From contig NZ_KQ947377.1 of assembly GCF_001484765.1 (NCBI RefSeq), positions 248,001 to 312,000 on the forward strand: a stretch of DNA of 64,000 bases, written 5' to 3'. Positions 47,432 through 57,675 of the stretch are shown here, in pieces. A program made the translations under genes and the position numbers. The notes under the pieces are model-generated. The model did no database searches, had not been told where the DNA came from, and worked only from the letters and a program-made list of their open reading frames with translations. Every line of letters starts with the position of its first letter. Within the stretch, counting starts at the first letter, position 1. The DNA is from Entomohabitans teleogrylli. Lineage in GTDB: Bacteria; Pseudomonadota; Gammaproteobacteria; Enterobacterales; Enterobacteriaceae.

Positions 47432-50023
47432 ATGGAAAAGCGTATTGCACATTATGGAAAATGCCTCCCGGCCTGCTTTGTGCTGTCTACGCTGATCTCT
47501 TTTATGAAGGTAGCACTGGCGGGGGAAAGCGAATTTGAAACGCAGTTCTTACGTAAAGATAAACAGGGTGCGACGCCGGACGTTTTTCTTTATCACAATG
47601 CTGTCACGCCGGGCCTTAAAGATGTCGATCTGTACATCAATGACCAGATGGTCGATAGATTTTCTATTCAATTTATCGAGCACCCCGAAAAGAAAGCAGC
47701 GACCCCCTGTTTTTCAACGGTATTCTTGCAACAATTGGGCATTAAAACCGAACTTTACAATGGCTGGCGCCAGCCAGTCACAGAAAGCCCTGCAGGTCCG
47801 CCATCGGCGGAAAACATCGCCGTTGACCAGTGTGAGGACGTCACAGCCCATATTCCAGCGTCCTCCATCAGTTATGACGCCAGCCTGCAGTCTCTGTCCC
47901 TCCAGTTTCCACAGGAAGCTGTAAAACGCCAGACGTCCACCATGATATCGCCGAAAGAGTGGGACGATGGCATTGCTAACCTGCGCACCAGTTACACCGG
48001 CTATTTTTATCAGGCAAAACTCAACAAATCCGGCAGTGACAGCGAAGATGAAACTCACCGCAGCGCGTGGCTCAGTCTGAACAGCGTTGGTGGAACCGGC
48101 CCCTGGCGCTTATATAGCACCGATGCGTTCAATAAAAGCGAGGAAGACGGCTGGGAAACCAACCATGACAGCCTCTACCTCAGCCGAGGCATCGCCGCAG
48201 TACGTAGCCATCTTTCAATCGGCGATCTGTTCACTCAATCACGCAGTGCCATTCTCGGTAATATTCCGCTACGCGGCGTGACGCTGGCCACCACTGAACG
48301 CATGGTACTGGATAACCAGTTTGACTTCTCCCCGGTGATTCGTGGTATCGCCCATACCAATGCACGACTGGTGGTACGCCAGCAAAACCAGGTAATTTAC
48401 AGCACCACCCTGACGCCTGGCGCCTTTGTTATCGACGATCTCTCCAGCGCCCATTCAGGCGCCGACCTGGAAGTCACCGTGGAAGAAGCGGACGGCGCTC
48501 GCCAGGTTTTCCGGGTGCCCTATTCCACACTACCGACCATGATTCGCCCTGGAGCGCTGCGCTACAGCGCGGCAGTGGGACAATACCGGGAAAACAGCCA
48601 TTCAGACGGCGAGCCATGGCTGGGCTTCGCTGGCCTGGAATATGGTTTTGAGCGTTTTACCCTGCTTTCAACCTTACTGGCAGCGGAAAAATATCAGTCT
48701 CTATCGGCAGGAGCAGCATGGAATCTGGGGCTAATCGGCGCCTTTTCGCTGGAGTTGGCATACGCCCGTTATCGTGAAACATGGGATCAGAACGCGGACA
48801 ACAACGGTTCCGCCTTGCGCATGCTGTACGCCCGCTATTTTGAAACAACCAACACTAATCTGCAGATCGTGGGATATCAGTACAACTCCCGTCACTTTAT
48901 GGATTTTAGCGATTTTATGAACCGCTATAATCACGACGCCATCAACGGATACGATTATGGCGAAGAGGGCTGGAATCGTCAGCGCCGCAGTCGTGCGGAA
49001 ATTAACCTCAATCAGGGATTTGAAAACTACGGAAGCCTCTATTTTGCCCTCAGTCAGGACCGCTATTACCACACATCGAATAAAAGTACGTCCTTCACCG
49101 GGGGGGCAGGAACGCAAATAGGCCCGGCCAGCGTTTCGTTAACCTGGACGTGGACCAAAGAAAACGACGACCACGATAATCAGCTTAACCTGAATATCAG
49201 CGTCCCCTTCAACTGGGGAGATCGTCAGAGCAATACCGGCTCACTGAATTACAGCCTGACCCGCAACCGCGACAACCAGTTCAGCCAGACGCTGGGTCAT
49301 TCCGGCAATGCGCTGGATAATACTCTAAATTATTCCGCCAACCTCCAGCGCGATGCTGGTGGCGGAACAAGCGAATCCTTATCGATGGGCTACAGCACCA
49401 GTATCGGCTCCCTCAACGGTTCAGTCGGCCACAGTGATAACATGCTGCAATATTCCGCCGGCATGAGCGGAGGTATCGTGCTGTATTCCGGAGGAGTACT
49501 ACTCGCGCCATCGCTGGGCGACACTATCGGCATTATCGAAACCCCGGATGCCAGAGGCATTCACGTGACGGGCAACAACAGCACTAACACCGACCGCTGG
49601 GGACGTACCGTGCTGTCGTACATGACGCCCTATCGCTACAACACCCTGACGCTGGATACCACCAAAACCGAAAGCGTGGAACTGAAAGAGTCCGCCCGCA
49701 AAGTCGTGCCTACTCAGGGCGCGGCGTTATTACTCCGCTTCGCGACCCGAATTGGTCGCCGCGCCATGGTGGAAATCCACAGTATCAAGCCGATTCCACT
49801 GGGCGCGCTGGTTCATGTGGAGGGAGAAAAAGACGAGGCAGGAATCGTCGGTAATAAAGGCCTGACCTACCTCAGCGGCATTGCCGCCAACAAGCAACAG
49901 AAACTGCGCGTGCACTGGGGCAATAGCCCCGCTCAACAATGTTATTTCCTGCTGCCGCCCGCCACAGAGGCGCAGCGGAATCCCGATAACTGGTATCAGA
50001 AAATTAATGTGAATTGTCAGTAA
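47432..50023 (+). CDS. Outer-membrane fimbrial usher
   Basis: Usher of 863 residues that secretes and assembles pilins across the outer membrane. Signal peptide ends near KVALAG (about residue 32). An N-terminal chaperone-binding domain (FETQFLRKD...VDLYIND) is followed by the 24-strand barrel (ATTERMVLDNQFDFSPVIRGIAHTNA, read in parts), the plug region (TLTPGAFVIDDLSS, LEVTVEEADG), a barrel signature SYMTPYRYNTLTLD, and C-terminal domains with a final Cys pair (QQCYFLLP and NVNCQ). It appears full length and intact. Unusually, it precedes the chaperone gene. Confidence 0.92.
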   Translation: MEKRIAHYGKCLPACFVLSTLISFMKVALAGESEFETQFLRKDKQGATPDVFLYHNAVTPGLKDVDLYINDQMVDRFSIQFIEHPEKKAATPCFSTVFLQQLGIKTELYNGWRQPVTESPAGPPSAENIAVDQCEDVTAHIPASSISYDASLQSLSLQFPQEAVKRQTSTMISPKEWDDGIANLRTSYTGYFYQAKLNKSGSDSEDETHRSAWLSLNSVGGTGPWRLYSTDAFNKSEEDGWETNHDSLYLSRGIAAVRSHLSIGDLFTQSRSAILGNIPLRGVTLATTERMVLDNQFDFSPVIRGIAHTNARLVVRQQNQVIYSTTLTPGAFVIDDLSSAHSGADLEVTVEEADGARQVFRVPYSTLPTMIRPGALRYSAAVGQYRENSHSDGEPWLGFAGLEYGFERFTLLSTLLAAEKYQSLSAGAAWNLGLIGAFSLELAYARYRETWDQNADNNGSALRMLYARYFETTNTNLQIVGYQYNSRHFMDFSDFMNRYNHDAINGYDYGEEGWNRQRRSRAEINLNQGFENYGSLYFALSQDRYYHTSNKSTSFTGGAGTQIGPASVSLTWTWTKENDDHDNQLNLNISVPFNWGDRQSNTGSLNYSLTRNRDNQFSQTLGHSGNALDNTLNYSANLQRDAGGGTSESLSMGYSTSIGSLNGSVGHSDNMLQYSAGMSGGIVLYSGGVLLAPSLGDTIGIIETPDARGIHVTGNNSTNTDRWGRTVLSYMTPYRYNTLTLDTTKTESVELKESARKVVPTQGAALLLRFATRIGRRAMVEIHSIKPIPLGALVHVEGEKDEAGIVGNKGLTYLSGIAANKQQKLRVHWGNSPAQQCYFLLPPATEAQRNPDNWYQKINVNCQ

Positions 50024-50051
50024 CAGAGCACGGAACTCACAGGAAAACACA

Positions 50052-50786
50052 ATGAAAAAAAATCACTTACTGAAAGCGCTTCTTGCAGTCATTCTGGCAT
50101 CAGTAGCGACACCGTCAACGCATTGTGCCGTACGCCCGATGCTGACCCGCATCGTAGCCTATGCTGCGGACAAAGAAACGCCGGTGGATATTATCAATGA
50201 CGCGCCTCAAACCTATATGGTGCAGTCCTGGCTGGAGGATCTCCAGGGTAACGATGACAACATTCCGGTCGTGCTGACACCACCAGTCATGCGTCTGGAA
50301 GGCAAAAAACAGGGCAAACTGCGCCTGGTGGTGATCCCGGCCAACATCCCTCAGGAAACTGAATCTGTCTACTGGCTGTCAGTGCAGGAAATTCCTCCGA
50401 AAGCTTCCGGCGACGAAGGCAATAAACTGGTGATGGCAATCCGTAGCCGTATCAAAGTGTTTGTACGACCAGCAGGCCTGAAAAGCGAAGAAGCCCGCGA
50501 TGCCGTAAAAAAAATAAACTGGCAAGTAGAAAAAAGCGCTGGAAAAACCTGGCTGGTAGCCAGCAATCCTACACCGTATTACATCAGTTTCGGCAAACTA
50601 GCGCTCCGCCAGGGAGGAAAACCTGACATGATGCTGGGTGACAAATTCCACATGCCACCGCCGAAAGGCAACCAGCGCTACGAAGTGCCAGCAACGTTTA
50701 AAAGTGGCCGGGCCACGCTCACATACAGTGCCGTTCACGACTACGGCGGCACAGGGGAAGAACTGACCACTCAGGTGAACTTATGA
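50052..50786 (+). CDS. Periplasmic fimbrial chaperone
   Basis: PapD-family chaperone, 244 aa, with signal peptide LLKALLAVILASVATPSTHC ending near residue 26. It shows the G1-strand style and family motifs: TPVDIINDAPQTYMVQSWLE, TPPVMRLEGKKQGKLRLV, SVYWLSVQEIPPKA, RIKVFVRPAGLK and NPTPYYISFGKLAL. It caps pilins by donor-strand complementation. The TGA overlaps the adhesin ATG by 4 nt. Confidence 0.93.
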   Translation: MKKNHLLKALLAVILASVATPSTHCAVRPMLTRIVAYAADKETPVDIINDAPQTYMVQSWLEDLQGNDDNIPVVLTPPVMRLEGKKQGKLRLVVIPANIPQETESVYWLSVQEIPPKASGDEGNKLVMAIRSRIKVFVRPAGLKSEEARDAVKKINWQVEKSAGKTWLVASNPTPYYISFGKLALRQGGKPDMMLGDKFHMPPPKGNQRYEVPATFKSGRATLTYSAVHDYGGTGEELTTQVNL

Positions 50787-51916
50787 AACACCTGACTGGC
50801 ATGGCGCTTGTCCCTGTGCTGTTCACCGCATTACCGGCTTCCGCCACCGTTATCAGCGAAAGCGTTTACTGGCACAATGGCGATAACGCGGGGCAGCTCG
50901 CGGCCACCTGCCTCTATAGCGTGCCAAACAACCAACCGTTTTCCAACAGCGCCACATTGGTGGTAGATAATAGTCAGCCTTACGGTACTGTGCTGTGGTC
51001 CTGGGGCTACGGCACATTTATGGATTACGCCTTTTCCTGCGAGGGGTCAGGGATCAGTAACTCAACTAACCGACTGCGCGACCCGGCACGTGGCAACCCT
51101 TCAGACTGGCAAATGCGTTTAACAGCACAGGGCGGTAACGATCTGATGCCGACCAGCACCCCAGGAGCAGGTATTCGCTGGTATTTCCACACATCGCAGG
51201 GCGAAGTGGTGAAAATGCAGGCACAGCAATCGGTCACGGCCAGTCTGGAAGTCAACGACAATGGTACCGGACGCTATGTTTTCAACCCTGGTAAAACCGT
51301 GACGCTTGCCGCCAGAGCCGAGCTGGTTAAAACCGGCGAGGTGACATACGGCACAGCGATATCACCAGCGGCGCAGTCCCAACTGTGGCTGGAAGCAGGG
51401 ACAGTGAAAAAGGAAGCTGAAAACCTCGGTCAGGGCGGTATAACGCCGATTGCGCCAGCCTGCCGACTGAGTACAAAAGAATATCGCGTTGATATGGGCC
51501 GCTGGGTAATGCAAAGCGGTAACACGCTTCCCACCAGAGGTGCAGAAATACCGTTTGAACTGCAACTGGAGTGCCGTGGCGAAGTCGCACATTTGCGTTT
51601 GCGCTTTGAGGATACCGGCGCGCGAGTATCGGCAAATCAAAACGTCACGTTATATCGCGCATCAGGCGGTAAAAGCGTGGAAGGACTGGAAGTCGAAATG
51701 TTGTTTAACGGCAATCGCATCAACATTGGCGACAACGAACCGCTGGATACCGGCAGACGAGGCCGTAACACTCACAATGCAACCCCGGTTTATGACGTCG
51801 CAGCTCCCGTAGCACTGACGGCACGGTATATGCAGTACGCAGCAATTACTAGCGACGCGGCGCTGTATACCGGCAATATCAGCGGCAATGTCAATATTTG
51901 GGTGACCTATGACTGA
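50783..51916 (+). CDS. Two-domain fimbrial tip adhesin
   Basis: A 377-residue secreted protein. Signal peptide MALVPVLFTALPASA; an N-terminal domain of about 200 residues (aromatic-rich, with the C43/C84-type pair around AATCLYS and AFSCEGSG) that resembles no adhesin I recognise; then a pilin domain from about residue 225 (PACRLSTKEYRVDMGRWVMQ, LQLECRGEVAHLRLRFEDTG) ending NVNIWVTYD. This lectin-plus-pilin layout is that of tip adhesins. It is translationally coupled to the chaperone. Receptor unknown. Confidence 0.82.
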   Translation: MKHLTGMALVPVLFTALPASATVISESVYWHNGDNAGQLAATCLYSVPNNQPFSNSATLVVDNSQPYGTVLWSWGYGTFMDYAFSCEGSGISNSTNRLRDPARGNPSDWQMRLTAQGGNDLMPTSTPGAGIRWYFHTSQGEVVKMQAQQSVTASLEVNDNGTGRYVFNPGKTVTLAARAELVKTGEVTYGTAISPAAQSQLWLEAGTVKKEAENLGQGGITPIAPACRLSTKEYRVDMGRWVMQSGNTLPTRGAEIPFELQLECRGEVAHLRLRFEDTGARVSANQNVTLYRASGGKSVEGLEVEMLFNGNRINIGDNEPLDTGRRGRNTHNATPVYDVAAPVALTARYMQYAAITSDAALYTGNISGNVNIWVTYD

Positions 51917-51966
51917 GCACATTGCCCGCAAGTAAAGAGCAGGTCTTAATATCACAAGGAACAGAG

Positions 51967-52548
51967 ATGAAAATAGCAATCAAAGCATTAATCAGCGGAG
52001 CAATACTCTTTTTATTCACCCCACTTGTGTATTCTGCCGCTAACGGCACGCTCACCATCGACGGCAAAATTATCGACGGTACCTGTACAGTACTGGGCGC
52101 GGCAACGAAAGGTGGGACACCATCGACTAATATCACAGTCAGGTTGCCGCAAGTGTCAACAGGTATGACAGACCCTGTATTCACCGGTGAAACGTTTTAT
52201 ATATACCTGAAAGGATGTCGGGCTACCGCGACACAAAAAAATATCGTGGCCAAATTTTCGTCCAACAACATTCACAACAATCAAACACTTTCCAATACCA
52301 CCACCGGAGGTGCCACTAACCTGGGTATTAAAATCACACACTGGTATGAAAGAAATCAGGGCATGGGGCGAGGTATAAACATATTATTCGATGGCAATTA
52401 TTATAGTAACAACATAATTCCACTTTCTGAAAATCAAGAGGATATCACTATTGAATATGAGGCACAGTATTCCATATTAGACACTTCCAGACCGCTCGGC
52501 GCGGGGAGAGTCACCAGCACTGCCTATTATGATATCACCTATTTCTGA
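51967..52548 (+). CDS. Fimbrial subunit (pilin) 3
   Basis: Pilin-family protein of 193 aa. Signal peptide KALISGAILFLFTPLVYSA, start of mature part ANGTLTIDGKIIDGTC, disulfide C40-C84, C-terminal zipper ending TSTAYYDITYF. The start at MKIAIKA is set by AAGGAAC upstream; the longer frame is not supported. Its place after the adhesin suggests a tip-adaptor or minor subunit. Confidence 0.85.
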   Translation: MKIAIKALISGAILFLFTPLVYSAANGTLTIDGKIIDGTCTVLGAATKGGTPSTNITVRLPQVSTGMTDPVFTGETFYIYLKGCRATATQKNIVAKFSSNNIHNNQTLSNTTTGGATNLGIKITHWYERNQGMGRGINILFDGNYYSNNIIPLSENQEDITIEYEAQYSILDTSRPLGAGRVTSTAYYDITYF

Positions 52549-52577
52549 TTCTTCTCGTATAACACTAAATAAGGAAT

Positions 52578-53165
52578 ATGAAGATGATAAAAAATAAAAT
52601 TACCAGCATATTTTCGTTGTTCTTTGTGTATCTGATTTCCTCTTTCGCGATCGCCTATGACGGCATAGTGAACTTTGAAGGGGAAGCCGTGCAATCGACC
52701 TGTATGTTCGAGGGGATTTCACTCGCAGGCGGGACGCCGTCAATCAATCCCACTATTCAATTACCTGATATATCTGCTGATGCACTGACCGGAGGCCAAC
52801 TGGCAGGGGATACCGCGCTCTGGTTGCATTTCCGTGATTGTATCGCCATGACAGGCCATCAACAGGTTTATGCCACATTCTATACAGATAATATCTCCAG
52901 TGACGGTAACCTTTACATGCCCAACGATACACCGGGCAGCGCCAAAAACGTCGGTTTACAAATCACGGCACATAATACATCGGGCTATTCATACGCCAAA
53001 ATACCAGGACGTGTCCAAACAACCAGTGCCGTTTTTCCACAGCATAAGAGCGATCTGTTAGTCACCGATCTTTACAGCGTAGCCTACAAAAAAGTTCCGG
53101 GTAGCGGCGCTGTCGTTCCTGGGAAAATAAGCGCGACGGTAACCTATAGCCTGACCTACTATTAA
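52578..53165 (+). CDS. Fimbrial subunit (pilin) 4
   Basis: Pilin-family protein of 195 aa, last gene of the operon. Signal peptide TSIFSLFFVYLISSFAIA, mature YDGIVNFEGEAVQSTC, disulfide C42-C88, C-terminal SATVTYSLTYY. It shares the TPSINPTIQLPDIS-type strand with pilins 2 and 3 (compare EINPSITLGNLS). AAGGAA precedes the ATG. Confidence 0.85.
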   Translation: MKMIKNKITSIFSLFFVYLISSFAIAYDGIVNFEGEAVQSTCMFEGISLAGGTPSINPTIQLPDISADALTGGQLAGDTALWLHFRDCIAMTGHQQVYATFYTDNISSDGNLYMPNDTPGSAKNVGLQITAHNTSGYSYAKIPGRVQTTSAVFPQHKSDLLVTDLYSVAYKKVPGSGAVVPGKISATVTYSLTYY

Positions 53166-53241
53166 TAACCACACAAACGTAACAGAATTTATTTTTCACT
53201 ACACTGATCAAGGCAGATAAATATCCTCCATCCCAGCAACA

Positions 53242-53265
53242 AAAGAGCGCCCGCAGGCGCTCTTT
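53242..53265. terminator. Bidirectional terminator after fimbrial operon
   Basis: A 10-bp stem AAAGAGCGCC / GGCGCTCTTT with loop CGCA, A-run on the left and T-run on the right, between converging genes. Confidence 0.9.
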
Positions 53266-53279
53266 CAGCAATCTTCAGA

Positions 53280-53489
53280 TTAATTCAGTTCAGCGGTCAT
53301 ATGCACACGGTTACCGCCATAGGCGCTGGTAATGGTGTAAGAAGACGCGCCTGCCGCCTGGGCCTGAGCGGCGATTTTCGCTTCTGCGCTGTCCAGGGTG
53401 GATCCGGTGGCACTCACGCTCTGGCCGGCAAAGGCGCCAAAAGACGCGGCCAGGGTCATAACTACTACAAAAGTTTTGATGGATTTCAT
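53280..53489 (-). CDS. DUF1471 (YhcN/BhsA-family) periplasmic protein
   Basis: A 69-residue secreted protein: signal peptide MKSIKTFVVVMTLAASFGAFA, then the DUF1471 core with VSATGSTLDSAEAKIAAQA, GASSYTITSAYGGNRVHMTA. Relatives BhsA, McbA and YhcN respond to acid, peroxide or biofilm conditions in E. coli; no specific role can be given. AGGAAATT precedes the ATG. It is monocistronic, sharing a terminator with the fimbrial operon. Confidence 0.85.
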   Translation of the reverse strand: MKSIKTFVVVMTLAASFGAFAGQSVSATGSTLDSAEAKIAAQAQAAGASSYTITSAYGGNRVHMTAELN

Positions 53490-53617
53490 GGCGAATTTCC
53501 TGTTATTCAGTTTTAGGCTAAGAGCATGTTGCCCTGATGTGATAAATGTTAGGGCAATCGTTACTGAACAAAAAGCAAAAGGATTTGCCAGAATTTATCA
53601 AATAATTTGAATAACTA

Positions 53618-54448
53618 TTAATACAGGCGCTGCGGGTGGGTATAAACCGTCGCTCTGCCGGGCCGGCAAAAGCCCACCAGCGTCAGGTTACAGCGCTCAG
53701 CCACTTCCACCGCCAGCGTCGTGGCGGCCGATACGGCAAACAGGATCTCCACCCCGCACATCGCCGCTTTCTGGACCATTTCATAACTGGCGCGGCTGGA
53801 CACCAGCACCGCGCCGTCGCGCCAGCCTTCCCGGCTGCGGCGACCCAGCAGTTTATCCAGCGCCACGTGGCGGCCGACATCCTCATGGCCCCCCAGCACC
53901 TGGCCGACGTCATTTAGCCAGACGGCGACATGGGTACAGCCGGTCAGTTCGCCCACCGGCTGATATTCCCGCAACCGCGCCAGCCCCTCTTCGACACTGC
54001 TCAGCGAACGGCGCTGCGTGAAGGGCAACGCCGGTACCGGGCGCACCACATCCGTGAGTTGCTCAACGCCGCACACACCGCAGCCGGTGCGTCCCGCCAG
54101 CGCCCGACGGCGCTCTTTCAGCCCCATAAAGCGGCGGCTGGACAGCTCAATGCGCACTTCAAGTCCGTTGCAGGCGGGAACCACGTCGAGACCAAAAATA
54201 TCGGCGGGAGTGTCAATAATGCCTTCCGAGAGTGAAAACCCCAGCGCGAAATACTCAAGGTCTTTTGGCGTGGTCATCATCACGACATGGGAAATGCCGT
54301 TATAGACCAGGGCAACGGGAACCTCTTCCGCCAGCCAGTCAGGAGCAGGTGTTGTCAGATTATTCTTCTGCCACAGCGGCAACGCGCGTGCGCCCGTGAT
54401 GTCCTTCACATTATCTGTCCAATCGTGGGTGAATTTTTCACTTTGCAT
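53618..54448 (-). CDS. fdhD: Formate dehydrogenase sulfurtransferase FdhD
   Basis: Transfers sulfur from IscS to the molybdenum cofactor of formate dehydrogenases, needed for their activity. About 276 aa (277 in E. coli). Conserved [19 protein letters not shown], the active CxxC in [32 protein letters not shown] and the C-terminal [12 protein letters not shown]. Start MQSEKFTHD (54448) best fits E. coli length; an ATG seven codons upstream (54469) is open. It is divergent from fdoG, as in E. coli. Confidence 0.94.
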   Translation of the reverse strand: MQSEKFTHDWTDNVKDITGARALPLWQKNNLTTPAPDWLAEEVPVALVYNGISHVVMMTTPKDLEYFALGFSLSEGIIDTPADIFGLDVVPACNGLEVRIELSSRRFMGLKERRRALAGRTGCGVCGVEQLTDVVRPVPALPFTQRRSLSSVEEGLARLREYQPVGELTGCTHVAVWLNDVGQVLGGHEDVGRHVALDKLLGRRSREGWRDGAVLVSSRASYEMVQKAAMCGVEILFAVSAATTLAVEVAERCNLTLVGFCRPGRATVYTHPQRLY

Positions 54449-54612
54449 TAACCGTATTAGAACACCCATAGCAACATTATGGTATTCTACCTCTATTACA
54501 TACCTCTTTCGGAGTGAAAGCGGGTTGTCAGATCAATTTTGGACCTCTGCGACATAAACCGCAAAGGAAACCCTTATAACTACTGTGACAATGTCGAACC
54601 AAGGAGCGAACC

Positions 54613-57600
54613 ATGCAGGTCAGCAGAAGGCAGTTCTTTAAGATCTGCGCTGGCGGTATGGCAGGCACCACGGCAGCGGCGCTGGGCTTTGCCCCAGGCG
54701 CGGCGCTGGCGGAAACACGGCAATATAAACTGCTGCGCACCCGCGAAACCCGTAATACCTGTACATACTGTTCCGTTGGCTGTGGGCTATTAATGTATAG
54801 CCTCGGCGACGGATCGAAAAACGCCAAAGCGTCTATTTTCCATATCGAAGGCGACCCGGATCACCCGGTCAACCGGGGTGCATTATGCCCGAAAGGGGCC
54901 GGTCTGGTGGACTTTATTCACTCAGAAAACCGTCTGAAAACCCCGCAATATCGCGCGCCGGGTTCGGACAAGTGGCAGGATATCTCCTGGAACGACGCTT
55001 TTGACCGCATCGCTAAGCTTATCAAAGAAGATCGCGACGCTAACTTTATCGCTCAGAACGACCAGGGCGTCACCGTTAACCGCTGGCTGTCCACCGGGAT
55101 GCTGTGCGCCTCGGCGGCCAGTAACGAAACTGGCTATTTAACCCAGAAATTCGCCCGCGCGCTCGGTATGCTCGCGGTCGACAATCAGGCGCGTGTCTGA
55201 CACGGACCAACGGTAGCAAGTCTTGCTCCAACATTTGGTCGCGGTGCGATGACCAACCACTGGGTTGACATAAAGAATGCCAACCTGATCGTCGTAATGG
55301 GTGGAAACGCGGCAGAAGCGCATCCGGTGGGGTTCCGCTGGGCGATGGAAGCCAAGATCCACAATGGCGCGAAGCTGATCGTTATCGATCCGCGCTTTAC
55401 CCGTACGGCATCGGTGGCCGATTTCTACGCCCCTATCCGCTCCGGTACTGACATTGCTTTCCTGTCAGGGGTCATGCTGTACCTGATCAATAACCAAAAA
55501 ATCAACCGTGAATACGTTGAGGCCTATACCAACGCCAGCCTGATCGTGCGCGAAGATTTCAGCTTCGACGACGGACTGTTCAGCGGTTACAACGCCGAAA
55601 AACGCCAGTACGACAAAACCAGCTGGAACTATGAGCTGGGCGACGACGGCTTTGCCCGGCGCGATACCACGCTGAGCCATCCGCGCTGCGTGTGGAACCT
55701 GCTGAAACAGCACATTTCACGCTATACGCCGGAAGTGGTGGAAAATATCTGCGGCACCCCGCAGGCCGACTTTATCAAGGTCTGTGAATATATCGCCGAA
55801 ACCAGCGTCAGAGATAAAACCGCGTCGTTCCTTTACGCGCTGGGCTGGACACAGCACTCCGTTGGCGCCCAGAACATCCGCACCATGGCGATGATCCAGT
55901 TGCTGTTGGGCAATATGGGGATGGCCGGCGGTGGCGTCAACGCGCTGCGCGGGCACTCCAACATTCAGGGTCTGACCGACCTCGGCCTGCTGTCACAAAG
56001 CCTGCCGGGGTATATGACGCTGCCCAACGAGAAGCAAACCGATCTCCAGACCTACCTTGCCGCCAACACGCCGAAACCGACGCTGCCCGGCCAGGTCAAC
56101 TACTGGGGGAACTACCCGAAATTCTTCGTTTCGATGATGAAAGCCTTCTTCGGCGACAAAGCCACCGCAGACAACAGCTGGGGCTTCGACTGGCTGCCGA
56201 AGTGGGATAAAGGCTACGACGTCCTGCAATACTTCGAAATGATGGGCCAGGGTAAGGTGAACGGCTATATCTGCCAGGGCTTTAACCCGGTGGCGTCGTT
56301 CCCGAACAAAAACAAAGTGATCGCTTCACTGTCGAAACTGAAGTTCCTGGTGACGATTGACCCGCTCAACACCGAGACTTCCACGTTCTGGCAGAACCAC
56401 GGCGAGCAGAATGACGTCGATTCGTCAACCATTCAGACCGAAGTATTCCGTCTGCCTTCCAGCTGCTTTGCCGAAGAGGACGGCTCAATCGTCAACTCCG
56501 GCCGCTGGCTGCAGTGGCACTGGAAAGGGGCGGACTCCCCGGGAGAAGCCCTGAATGACGGCGAAATCCTCGCCGGTATCTTCCTGCGCCTGCGCAAGAT
56601 GTACGCGACCGACGGCGGCGCCTGTCCGGAGCAGGTGTTGAATATGTCCTGGAACTACGCAACGCCGGAAAACCCGTCGCCGGAAGAAGTAGCGATGGAG
56701 AGTAACGGTAAAGCGCTGAGCGATATTATCGACCCGGCTACCGGGGCGGTACTGGCGAAAAAAGGCCAGCAGCTCAGTACATTTGCGCATTTACGGGATG
56801 ACGGCACCACCTCCAGCGGTTGCTGGATCTTCACCGGTAGCTGGACGCCAGAAGGCAACCAGATGGCGCGCCGCGATAACTCGGACCCGTCCGGTCTGGG
56901 CAACACCCTGGGCTGGGCCTGGGCCTGGCCGCTCAACCGGCGCATCATCTACAACCGCGCCTCCGCCGACCCGCAGGGCAACCCGTGGGATCCGAAGCGT
57001 CAGCTGCTGAAATGGGATGGCGCCAAATGGGGCGGCGTGGATATCCCGGATTACAGCGCCGCGGCGCCGGGTAGCGATGTCGGGCCGTTTATCATGCAAC
57101 CGGAAGGGATGGGACGTCTGTTTGCCATCGATAAGATGGCGGAAGGGCCGTTCCCGGAACACTACGAGCCGTTTGAAACGCCGCTGGGCACCAACCCGCT
57201 GCACCCAAACGTAGTCTCTAACCCGGCGGCCCGCGTCTTTAAAGACGATCTGGACGCAATGGGTAAAGCGGAGCAGTTCCCGTATGTCGGTACCACTTAC
57301 CGTCTGACCGAGCACTTCCACTACTGGACCAAGCACGCGCTGCTTAACGCCATCGCGCAGCCGGAACAGTTTGTGGAGATCGGCGAAAAACTGGCGGACA
57401 AGCTGGGCATCGGCCACGGCGATACCGTGAAAGTCTCCTCTAACCGCGGCTATATCAAGGCCAAAGCGGTGGTGACCAAACGTATCCGCACCCTGACCGT
57501 GAACGGCAAACAGATCGATACTATTGGTATTCCGATCCACTGGGGCTATGAAGGAGTGGCGAAGAAAGGCTTTATCGCCAACACGTTGACGCCGTTCGTC

Positions 57601-57663
57601 GGGGATGCCAATACCCAGACGCCGGAGTTCAAATCGTTCCTGGTGAATGTGGAAAAGGCGTAA
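54613..57663 (+). CDS. fdoG: Formate dehydrogenase-O alpha subunit, selenocysteine-containing
   Basis: Catalytic molybdopterin subunit of the periplasm-facing formate dehydrogenase-O, oxidising formate to CO2. It is one gene across an in-frame TGA at 55198-55200, which encodes selenocysteine at position 196; the total is 1016 aa, the E. coli FdoG length, with Sec at the same residue. Tat signal SRRQFFK at the N-terminus, a 4Fe-4S site RNTCTYCSVGCG, then NQARV-Sec-HGPTVASLAPTFGRGAM. Downstream motifs MGGNAAEAHPVG and NHGEQNDVDSS are intact to the C-terminus. A SECIS hairpin follows the UGA. Requires SelA/SelB, FdhD and FdhE, all in this window. First gene of fdoGHI. Confidence 0.97.
55198..55238 (+). 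promoter_or_regulatory. Selenocysteine UGA codon and bacterial SECIS hairpin
   Basis: Directly after the TGA the sequence holds GGTAGCAAGTCTTGCTCC, a stem with the GGUCU-like apical loop region (AAGTCTTG) at the spacing used by E. coli fdnG and fdoG. SelB binds this hairpin to insert Sec instead of stopping. Confidence 0.92.
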
Positions 57664-57675
57664 CGGAGAGAAATC

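Noticed and set aside
55198-55200. In-frame TGA in fdoG as a nonsense mutation splitting the gene
   Set aside because: The codon falls at the known Sec196 position, is followed by a SECIS hairpin, and selA/selB are in the window.
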